The position numbers and the translations under genes are program-made. Shown in pieces: positions 7,794 to 14,664 of a DNA stretch of 31,116 nucleotides. Each line of letters begins with the position of its first letter. The first letter of the stretch is position 1. This stretch comes from QYOJ01 sp043810345 (GTDB lineage Bacteria > Bacteroidota > Bacteroidia > Bacteroidales > FEN-979): the NCBI GenBank assembly GCA_043810345.1, contig JBDROF010000037.1:1-31116 (forward strand), in the 5' to 3' direction. The notes under the pieces were generated by a model. That model did no database searches. It saw nothing but the letters and a program-made list of their open reading frames with translations, and was not told where the DNA came from.

Positions 7794-9086
7794 ATGAAAC
7801 CCTTTGCATATATTCTTTTCCTTCTCCTGTTGTGTTTTCCGGCCCTCCCGGAAGCACAGATCGTCATCGATCAGGGGGATATGCCCGTTGCCGGAGATAC
7901 CCTACGGGTGAGCATAACCACCACTGTACCGGTCGATTACAGCAAGACAGGAGGTGATACCACATGGGATTTCTCCATGCTGGAACCCATGAACCAGCGT
8001 GTAGATACCTTCGTTACGGTCAACAGTACGCCTCCGGAATACTGGCTCTTTTTTGTTCCCGGTGTGGTAACCAACCTGGCCAGTCCCAGGGGGAACAGCG
8101 AGTTCTTCCCCGGTTTCCCGGTGAAGCAGTTTTACACCTTCTACAAAAAGACCAACACCGCTTTCGTTGATGCTGGTTTTGCCTTTAAAATCCAGGGGAT
8201 TCCTTTTCCTGCCAGGTATGATGTGCCGGATACATATTATACTTTTCCACTGGATACCAATGCCACCTGGGCCTCTTCCTCTGCAGTGGCTTTTGAGTAT
8301 CCCGGTATGTTCTATTTCTCAACCTATCGGGCCCGAACCTCGTTCGTGGATGGATGGGGCACGGTCATCACACCGTACGGATCGTTCGGGTCACTCCGGA
8401 TACGCTCCGATCTGGTTCAGTACGATAGCATTTACATTGATTCCCTGGGATTTGGGATCGGACTGGACAGAACTATCACCGAATACAAATGGGTAGCCAA
8501 GAACATGGGTATTCCTGTGTTGCAGGTGAACAATGAAGGATTATTGACCACAGCCACCTACCGTGACAGCACCCGGATGCCTTCGGTTACGCTATCCGTC
8601 TCGCTGGGTCCCGATACCACCGTCAACAAAGGGGCTGTGATCACCCTCCATGCGACGGTTACAGGAGGCACCCCTCCTTACAGATTTTTCTGGAGCACAT
8701 TGGATACCGGTCAGTCCCTGACGGTAACGATGGATTCTACCCGGTCTTTTAGCATCTTGGTCATCGACGGTTTGAATGCATTTGCTGCCGCCCAGAAACT
8801 GGTTACCGTAGTATCGCCGGGAATTGATGAAGAGAATGTCAGGTTTCTCCAACTATTCCCGAACCCGTCACAGGGTATTTATTATATTAGCCTGCCCGGG
8901 ACACTTCGATCGGGAACTCTGTCGGTTTTTGATTGGAGCGGAAAAGAGATCCTGAAAAAGGAGCTGAAAAATCCAAAGGAATTGCTGGAACTGGATTTGC
9001 ATAAATTTCCTGCCGGGGCATATATGTTGCGCCTGATCTCTGAAAGAAAGCTCTATCATGGTAAAGTAATTCTAATAAAGTTGTGA
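7794..9086 (+). CDS. Secreted protein with T9SS type A sorting domain
   Basis: 430 residues. A clear signal peptide begins at this ATG (KPFAYILFLLLLCFPALPEAQ). A longer frame from 7695 adds only repeat-encoded Thr/Asn/Gln residues and would spoil the signal, so 7794 is preferred. The body is a beta-rich domain of unknown function (about 25-265). A PKD/SprB-like segment follows (VTLSVSLGPDTTVNKG to VTVVSPG, about 265-345). The end is a typical Por-secretion tail: LFPNPSQGIYYISLPG, VFDWSGKEIL and PAGAYMLRL. Proteins of this class cross the outer membrane through the type IX system and are released or attached to surface lipopolysaccharide. No catalytic motif was recognised. Confidence 0.88.
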   Translation: MKPFAYILFLLLLCFPALPEAQIVIDQGDMPVAGDTLRVSITTTVPVDYSKTGGDTTWDFSMLEPMNQRVDTFVTVNSTPPEYWLFFVPGVVTNLASPRGNSEFFPGFPVKQFYTFYKKTNTAFVDAGFAFKIQGIPFPARYDVPDTYYTFPLDTNATWASSSAVAFEYPGMFYFSTYRARTSFVDGWGTVITPYGSFGSLRIRSDLVQYDSIYIDSLGFGIGLDRTITEYKWVAKNMGIPVLQVNNEGLLTTATYRDSTRMPSVTLSVSLGPDTTVNKGAVITLHATVTGGTPPYRFFWSTLDTGQSLTVTMDSTRSFSILVIDGLNAFAAAQKLVTVVSPGIDEENVRFLQLFPNPSQGIYYISLPGTLRSGTLSVFDWSGKEILKKELKNPKELLELDLHKFPAGAYMLRLISERKLYHGKVILIKL

Positions 9087-9099
9087 AAGTTGTGTAGAA

Positions 9100-9115
9100 C
9101 CGCAATTTATTGCGG
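9100..9115. other. Perfect 7-bp inverted repeat after the T9SS gene
   Basis: CCGCAAT, two bases, ATTGCGG, 13 bases after the stop codon. It could end transcripts as a short hairpin, but no T-run follows on either strand, so an intrinsic terminator is not supported. Confidence 0.4.
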
Positions 9116-9118
9116 CTC

Positions 9119-9167
9119 GAATGAATCAATCGCAATATGAATAAATCGAAAATCGAATCAATCTAAA
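9119..9167. repeat. Degenerate AT-rich array, possible 7-bp period, before addA
   Basis: The stretch is built from GAATGAA, CAATATG, CGAAAAT and CGAATCA-like words and can be cut into seven 7-mers ending directly before the addA ATG. The period is much weaker than in the other arrays. Confidence 0.35.
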
Positions 9168-12100
9168 ATGGAGTTCGCCGTCTACAGGAGTTCCGCAGGA
9201 TCGGGAAAAACCTTCTCGCTCGTTCTGGAATACCTGAAGATGGTACTGAAAGACCCTCCGGGATTTCGCCATATCCTGGCCGTCACCTTTACCAACAAGG
9301 CGGCGAACGAAATGCGGGAACGGGTGATGTGTACGTTGCAGGACCTTACCCGTAGCCAGGAGATAACCCCTGCAGGTTCTGCCCGTCAGATGCAACTACG
9401 CCTGGTGGAGGAGACCGGTGTGGGAGAGGAGGAGTTGTCACACCGGGCCAGGGAGGCCTTATCCTTGATCCTTCATCACTATTCGGAGTTCTCCATCGGG
9501 ACCATCGACAGTTTTTCACATCGTATCATCCGGGCCTTTGCCCACGATTTCGGACTACCGGTTTCGTTTTCCGTTGAGCTGGATGCCGATGAGTTGCTCA
9601 CTACGGCGGTGGATCTCCTGCTGGAACGAGCCGGTATCGACGAGCAGCTCACCAGAGTGCTGGTCAGTTTCCTGGAATCCAGGATGGAGGAGGACCGGGG
9701 CTGGAAACTAGACGGTCTGCTGATTGATTTTGCCAGACTTTTGCTGGATGAAGAGGGAGAAGAGCGGATCAGGGAGTTGTCGCCCCTCACCCTGGAGGAT
9801 TTTCATCGGATCAGCAGGCAGTTGCATAGCCGGATCAGGAAGGCTGAACAGGCTTGCAAAAAGCTGGGAGAGGAAGGATTGAAGCTCATCGACGGAAGAG
9901 GGATCTCCTATGGCTCATTCTATTTCGGAAACTCCGGGATCCCGGGTTATTTCAGGAACCTGGCAGCGGGGGCTGTGGAAAAACTGGTCCCGAACAGCCG
10001 GGTGATGGCCGCCCTGGAGGAGGATAAATGGTACGGCCCGAAAGCGCCGGAATCGGATCAGGCGTTGATTGATCAGATGAAACCTGAGCTAACAGGGCTC
10101 TTCGAACGTTGTGCTCAACTGAAAGAGGCTGAACTGGAAAATTTCCATTTGTCGGGATTGCTCCTGCAGACCATTTACCCCCTGGCAGTGCTGAGTGAGA
10201 TCGGGCGGGTGCTGGATGCGTTCAAACGGCAACACAACCTGGTTCACATCTCCGAATTTAACAGCCGCATTTCCCGGATCGTCATGAGCGAACCGGTACC
10301 CTTCATATACGAAAGGCTGGGGGAGAAATACCACCACGTGCTGATCGATGAGTTCCAGGATACTTCCCGCCTGCAGTGGCTCAACCTGGTCCCCCTGGTG
10401 GAAAATGCCCTGGCTGGCGGCTATTTCAACCTGGTGGTTGGCGACGGGAAACAGGCCATCTACCGCTGGCGGAATGGTGACGTAACGCAGTTTACCTCTC
10501 TGCCTGCCCTTCCTGACAGGGACCGGAATCCCCTGATCCGTCAGCGTGAACTCCTCTTTTCCAGGTACTTTACCGAACACAGGCTCGAGTCCAACTTCCG
10601 TTCCTTTCCCGGGATTATAGACTTTAATAACCGGTTTTTCCATTGGCTTTCGCAGCATCTCGAAAAAAGACTGCAGGAGGTGTACCGTGATCTCGTGCAG
10701 AAGCCGCATCCCGGCAGGAAAGGAGGATACATCTCTCTCGAGTTTCTGACCGGAGAGGATCCTGACCTGACCTATACTGATGGCACCATCAACCGTACCG
10801 AAGAGATTGTCCGTCGCCTTCTTGAGCATGGATTTGCACTGGAAGATATGGCCATCCTGTGCCGCACTAACCGGCAGGCCGCACGAATTGCCCGGGAGCT
10901 GATCCTGCGGGGCATCGATGTGGTCTCCTCCGAGTCGCTGCTGCTGTCCTATTCTCAGGAAGTACGGTTCATCACCGGGTGGATCCGGTTTCTTTTTAAT
11001 CCGGCCAACACCATCCTCCAGGCTTCGATAGCAAGTTACCTCCAGGTTAGAGGGATGCTTCCAAAAGAGACGAACGGACTGCATGCACTGCTCTCGGAGA
11101 TTGGCCTGGCGGAGCATCCCGGCGATACCCTGCTGAACATCCTGCAGCGAAACGGATGGAGGGTGAATCAGGATCAGCTTCTGAGCCTCCCCGTCTACGA
11201 TCTCTGCGAAACGGTGATCCGCACCTTTGGACTGAACAGGAGGGCAGATCCCTATATCCAGTTCTTCCTGGATGCGGTGATTGCGTTTTCGGAAAAAGAG
11301 GAGCACAGTGCAGCCGACTTCCTGGAGTGGTGGGATCAGCAGCAGAACCGTTTCTCGATCGTCGTCCCCGAAGCACTGGATGCGGTGAAGATCATGACCA
11401 TTCATAAAGCAAAAGGGCTGGAGTTCCGTGTAGTGATCTTCCCTTTCGCCGATGAATCGTTACGTAAGACAACCAAAGACTACCTGTGGGTGGAATTGCC
11501 ACCCGGAGATAAACCCGGCCTGAAAACGGCCTTTCTGCCGGCCCGTAAGAAGATGCTGGAGACCCCTTTTGCAGACCAGTTCCGGGAGGAGCAGGAGCGC
11601 ACAATGCTCGACCTGGTGAACCTCCTTTATGTGGTCATGACCAGAGCAAAGGAGCAGTTGTACGTTCTCTCCGCTCCGCCTCCAGTCAATGCACTGGAGT
11701 TAAAGTCGTTACCGGTCATTTTTGCTACCTACCTGAAGGAGACAGGTGTTTGGGAGGAGGGGAAGAACCACTATGAATTCGGAACCTTAACAGGCGGACA
11801 ACAAACCACCGGAAAAATGGGCGATCAGGTTCGGTCGCTCACCTCTTTGCCTTCCTGTGACTGGAGGCCGGCTATCCGGATCCGGCACAGGGCACCTGAA
11901 TACTGGGATATGGAAGACCTTTCCGGCAAGGCCGATTTTGGCAACCGGGTCCATGCTCTCCTGGCAGGAATTAATACAGCCGGAGACCTGGAGGAGGCGA
12001 TGAAACGGGCTCTCCTTTCAGGCGCCATTGCAGCCGAAGAGGAGAAACGGATCTGCCAGGTAGCATCGAACGTGTTGAAACACCCACATCTTGAGAGGTT

Positions 12101-12350
12101 CTTCAGTGCTGAAGTCGCCATCCGGACCGAACCGGAGATCATGGAACGGAACGGTGAGACATCCCGCCCTGACAGGGTGGTGTTTGACGGAGAGGAGGTG
12201 GCGGTGATCGATTATAAAACCGGAAAGAGATCAGACTCCCACCGGAAACAGATGGAAAGGTATGCCAGGCTGCTGGAAGAGATGGGCTACCATAACGTGA
12301 GGAAACTACTGGTGTACCTGGGAGATGAGGTTGAGGTTGTGGAAATATAA
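9168..12350 (+). CDS. addA: AddA/RecB-like UvrD-family helicase-nuclease
   Basis: 1060 residues. All superfamily 1 helicase motifs are visible: Walker A SSAGSGKT (8-15), motif Ia VTFTNKAANEM, Walker B LIDEFQDTS (392-400), motif III VVGDGKQAIYRWRNGD, motif IV ESNFRS, motif V MTIHKAKGLEF and motif VI LYVVMTRAKEQLY. The C-terminus carries a PD-(D/E)XK nuclease core (VIDYKTGK, D1015 and K1017, then QMERYA). This is the architecture of AddA, which with AddB resects double-strand breaks to load RecA. The partner addB lies about 2.3 kb downstream on the same strand, separated by two sugar-recycling genes. A simpler RecB-family label is the alternative, but the paired AddB makes AddA likely. Confidence 0.9.
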   Translation: MEFAVYRSSAGSGKTFSLVLEYLKMVLKDPPGFRHILAVTFTNKAANEMRERVMCTLQDLTRSQEITPAGSARQMQLRLVEETGVGEEELSHRAREALSLILHHYSEFSIGTIDSFSHRIIRAFAHDFGLPVSFSVELDADELLTTAVDLLLERAGIDEQLTRVLVSFLESRMEEDRGWKLDGLLIDFARLLLDEEGEERIRELSPLTLEDFHRISRQLHSRIRKAEQACKKLGEEGLKLIDGRGISYGSFYFGNSGIPGYFRNLAAGAVEKLVPNSRVMAALEEDKWYGPKAPESDQALIDQMKPELTGLFERCAQLKEAELENFHLSGLLLQTIYPLAVLSEIGRVLDAFKRQHNLVHISEFNSRISRIVMSEPVPFIYERLGEKYHHVLIDEFQDTSRLQWLNLVPLVENALAGGYFNLVVGDGKQAIYRWRNGDVTQFTSLPALPDRDRNPLIRQRELLFSRYFTEHRLESNFRSFPGIIDFNNRFFHWLSQHLEKRLQEVYRDLVQKPHPGRKGGYISLEFLTGEDPDLTYTDGTINRTEEIVRRLLEHGFALEDMAILCRTNRQAARIARELILRGIDVVSSESLLLSYSQEVRFITGWIRFLFNPANTILQASIASYLQVRGMLPKETNGLHALLSEIGLAEHPGDTLLNILQRNGWRVNQDQLLSLPVYDLCETVIRTFGLNRRADPYIQFFLDAVIAFSEKEEHSAADFLEWWDQQQNRFSIVVPEALDAVKIMTIHKAKGLEFRVVIFPFADESLRKTTKDYLWVELPPGDKPGLKTAFLPARKKMLETPFADQFREEQERTMLDLVNLLYVVMTRAKEQLYVLSAPPPVNALELKSLPVIFATYLKETGVWEEGKNHYEFGTLTGGQQTTGKMGDQVRSLTSLPSCDWRPAIRIRHRAPEYWDMEDLSGKADFGNRVHALLAGINTAGDLEEAMKRALLSGAIAAEEEKRICQVASNVLKHPHLERFFSAEVAIRTEPEIMERNGETSRPDRVVFDGEEVAVIDYKTGKRSDSHRKQMERYARLLEEMGYHNVRKLLVYLGDEVEVVEI

Positions 12351-12354
12351 CAAA

Positions 12355-12459
12355 GGACGAGAGACGAGGGACGTAAAAATGAGGAGTAAGGAATGAGAAA
12401 TGAAAACTGCGGACTGCGGACTGCGGACTGTAGACTGAACCAATGACCAATGACCATAC
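12355..12459. repeat. Fifteen-unit degenerate heptamer array spanning a start codon
   Basis: The 104-105 bp can be cut into fifteen consecutive 7-mers without a phase break, although the sequence changes along it: GGACGAG, AGACGAG and GGACGTA at the left, GGAATGA and GAAATGA next, then GGACTGC twice and GGACTGT, then AGACTGA, and ACCAATG twice. The ATG of the following gene (12450) lies in the last full unit. Confidence 0.9.
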
Positions 12460-13934
12460 AAGTGAAAGTGAACAAAGAAGAGCAGGTAACGGGATTATTT
12501 CAACGAACGTTTGGTGCGAAGCCGGATGGAATGGTCAGGTTGCCGGACTCAGGATCGAACAGGCTCTATTTCAGGCTGTTGGGTAGCTCTGAAACGGTTA
12601 TCGGAGCGTACAATGAAGACCGGAAGGAGAATGAAGCTTTTCTCTCCTTTACCCGTACCTTTTTACGCCTTGGGCTTCCGGTACCTGAGATCCTGGCTGA
12701 AGATCCTGATAACCATTCCTACCTGATATCGGATCTGGGCGACCAGTCGCTCTTTTCCGCACTGACTGCCCGGCGGAAAGAGGGATCGGAGTTTCCCGAG
12801 GCTATCATGGATGATTACCGGAAGGTGTTGAAGATCCTTCCGGCGTTTCAGATTCAGGCAGGAGCGGAGATCGATTACACGAAGTGTTATCCAAGGTCTG
12901 CGTTCGACCGGCAATCGATGATGTGGGACCTCAACTACTTCAAATATTATTTTCTGAAACTGGCTCATGTTCCCTTTGATGAGCAGGCATTGGAGGAGGA
13001 TTTTGACGCACTGACCTCTTTCCTGCTCCAGGCCGGTTCGGAATACTTTATGTACCGCGATTTTCAGTCGCGCAACATCTTGCTGGTCAGGGAGGAGCCC
13101 TGGTTTATTGATTATCAGGGAGGCAGGCAGGGGGCGTTGCAGTACGATGTGGCCTCCCTGCTGTACGATGCCAGGGCCAACCTGCCGCAGGCCATAAGAG
13201 ATCAACTGCTGGAATGCTACCTGGAAGAACTGGAACGTTACCTGCCGGGTAAACAAACGGAATTTCTGACCTATTTCCCCGGATTTATCCTTATCCGTAT
13301 CCTGCAATCGCTGGGTGCATACGGCTACCGGGGCTATTACGAAAAGAAGAGCCATTTCCTCCAGAGCATCCCCTATGCGTTGAATAATCTGAGGAATCTT
13401 TGCTCTCTGTGGGTGGGAAAAAAATTCGGCGTAGAACTTCCGTCATTATTTAACCTCCTGCATCATATAATCCAGGATCCACCAACCAGCAACCAGCATT
13501 CAGCATCTGGCATCGGGCATCCGGCATCAGGTATCAGTCCACTCACCGTCACCATCCACAGCTTCGCCTGCAAGAACGGCATCCCGCCTGATCCAACCGG
13601 TCATGGAGGCGGATTTGTCTTCGACTGCCGGGCCCTCCCAAACCCTGGGAAAGAAGAGCGATTTAACGATCTGACCGGATTGGACCAGCCGGTTATCGAC
13701 TTCTTTTCAGAAGAGGTGACCGTTGATTGGTTTCTCCGGAATGTAACAACCCTGGTCGAGCAGAGTGTGACCGACTACCTGGAACGCGGATTTCAACATC
13801 TGCAGGTCAGTTTCGGATGTACGGGCGGGCAGCACCGGTCGGTCTTCTGCGCTGAATCGTTACGTAGAAGCCTTGAAAAACACGAGTATCTCAATATAGA
13901 GGTCAATCATAGAAATATCCCAAGCGAACTATGA
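12450..13934 (+). CDS. AmgK-like amino-sugar kinase fused to RapZ C-terminal domain
   Basis: 494 residues, two domains. Residues about 15-320 are an aminoglycoside-phosphotransferase-type kinase: catalytic loop YRDFQSRNILL (D204, N209) and metal-binding D221 in FIDYQGG. Residues 367-490 match the C-terminal domain of RapZ: HSFACKNGIPPD, VFDCRALPNPG, LTGLDQPVIDFF and GCTGGQHRSVF (456-466). In Escherichia coli this RapZ region binds glucosamine-6-phosphate. AmgK phosphorylates the anomeric position of MurNAc/GlcNAc in wall recycling, and its usual partner MurU is next, overlapping by 4 bp (ATGA), which supports the assignment. The linker 342-365 is low complexity and derived from a heptamer array. 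The ATG lies inside another array, so the first residues could be misassigned. Substrate is inferred, not shown. Confidence 0.82.
   Translation: MTIQVKVNKEEQVTGLFQRTFGAKPDGMVRLPDSGSNRLYFRLLGSSETVIGAYNEDRKENEAFLSFTRTFLRLGLPVPEILAEDPDNHSYLISDLGDQSLFSALTARRKEGSEFPEAIMDDYRKVLKILPAFQIQAGAEIDYTKCYPRSAFDRQSMMWDLNYFKYYFLKLAHVPFDEQALEEDFDALTSFLLQAGSEYFMYRDFQSRNILLVREEPWFIDYQGGRQGALQYDVASLLYDARANLPQAIRDQLLECYLEELERYLPGKQTEFLTYFPGFILIRILQSLGAYGYRGYYEKKSHFLQSIPYALNNLRNLCSLWVGKKFGVELPSLFNLLHHIIQDPPTSNQHSASGIGHPASGISPLTVTIHSFACKNGIPPDPTGHGGGFVFDCRALPNPGKEERFNDLTGLDQPVIDFFSEEVTVDWFLRNVTTLVEQSVTDYLERGFQHLQVSFGCTGGQHRSVFCAESLRRSLEKHEYLNIEVNHRNIPSEL
13483..13538. repeat. Intragenic heptanucleotide array in the kinase-RapZ linker
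   Basis: Eight 7-mers in perfect phase: CAACCAG twice, CATTCAG, CATCTGG, CATCGGG, CATCCGG, CATCAGG, TATCAGT. They encode the interdomain linker (about residues 345-363, Ser/Gly/His/Pro-rich). Confidence 0.92.
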
Positions 13935-14638
13935 AAGCAATGATCTTAGCGGCCGGACTGGGTACACGCATGCGCCCCATTACCAACTCCATGCCAAAAG
14001 CGCTGGTGGTAGTGGATGGGAAGCCCTTGCTGCAACAAGCCCTGGAGCACGTTAAGCGATACGGGATAGGCGATGTGATCATCAATGTGCACCATTTTCC
14101 CGGACTGATTGTGGATTTCCTCAGGGGGCATGATAATTTCGGACTGGAGATAACCATATCCGATGAATCGGATGAGTTGCTGGAGACCGGCGGAGGAGTA
14201 AAAAAAGCCTCCTGGTTCTTTAACGATGGAGAACCTTTCCTCGTCAGGAATGTGGATGTCATCTCCGATCTTGATCTAAGCCAGATGGCCCGGATTCATA
14301 CAGCCACACACCCTCTTGCCACCCTGGCTGTACGTGACCGGGAGACCTCCCGCTACTTCCTGTTTGATGAACAGGTCAACCTCTGTGGATGGGAGAACCG
14401 GAAAACAGGGGAGAGACGGATCTGCCGGGAGATTGTTAAAGAACGCCCACTGGCTTTCAGCGGGATCCAGATCCTTCAACCGGAGCTTTTTCCGCTGATC
14501 ACCGAGGAAGGGAAGTTTTCCCTGACGGAACTCTACCTGCGGCTAGCGGGGGAACACCTCATCAGGGGATACCTGGATTCGGGATCGGTGTGGAGGGACA
14601 TCGGTAAGGTGGAGTCTTCATACACAATAATCCATTAA
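13931..14638 (+). CDS. MurU-like sugar-1-phosphate nucleotidyltransferase
   Basis: 235 residues of NTP_transferase fold. The nucleotide-binding signature MILAAGLGTRMRPITNSMPKAL is at the N-terminus, with the catalytic-type lysine in PKAL. LLETGGGVKKA is the sugar-binding loop, and NVDVISDLD supplies the metal-binding aspartate. Length and motifs fit the short uridylyltransferases such as MurU, which converts MurNAc-1-phosphate to UDP-MurNAc and so bypasses de novo, fosfomycin-sensitive synthesis. The start overlaps the stop of the AmgK-like gene (ATGA), indicating coupled translation. A mannose- or glucose-1-phosphate nucleotidyltransferase is the alternative; the neighbour favours MurU. Confidence 0.85.
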   Translation: MKAMILAAGLGTRMRPITNSMPKALVVVDGKPLLQQALEHVKRYGIGDVIINVHHFPGLIVDFLRGHDNFGLEITISDESDELLETGGGVKKASWFFNDGEPFLVRNVDVISDLDLSQMARIHTATHPLATLAVRDRETSRYFLFDEQVNLCGWENRKTGERRICREIVKERPLAFSGIQILQPELFPLITEEGKFSLTELYLRLAGEHLIRGYLDSGSVWRDIGKVESSYTIIH

Positions 14639-14664
14639 CAAACTACTGCAGCAAAGGGTTAGAT

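Noticed and set aside
7594..7867. Minus-strand frames rich in Leu/Val/Gly/Cys/Trp repeats, resembling membrane proteins
   Set aside because: They are only the reverse complement of the AACCAAC array, which has no stop codons on either strand.
9100..9115. Intrinsic terminator after the T9SS gene
   Set aside because: The dyad is perfect but no T-run follows on either strand, so it is listed only as an inverted repeat.
10089..11405. Long minus-strand open frame (438 codons)
   Set aside because: It lies wholly opposite addA, whose helicase motifs are all in the plus frame; the translation has no recognisable domain.
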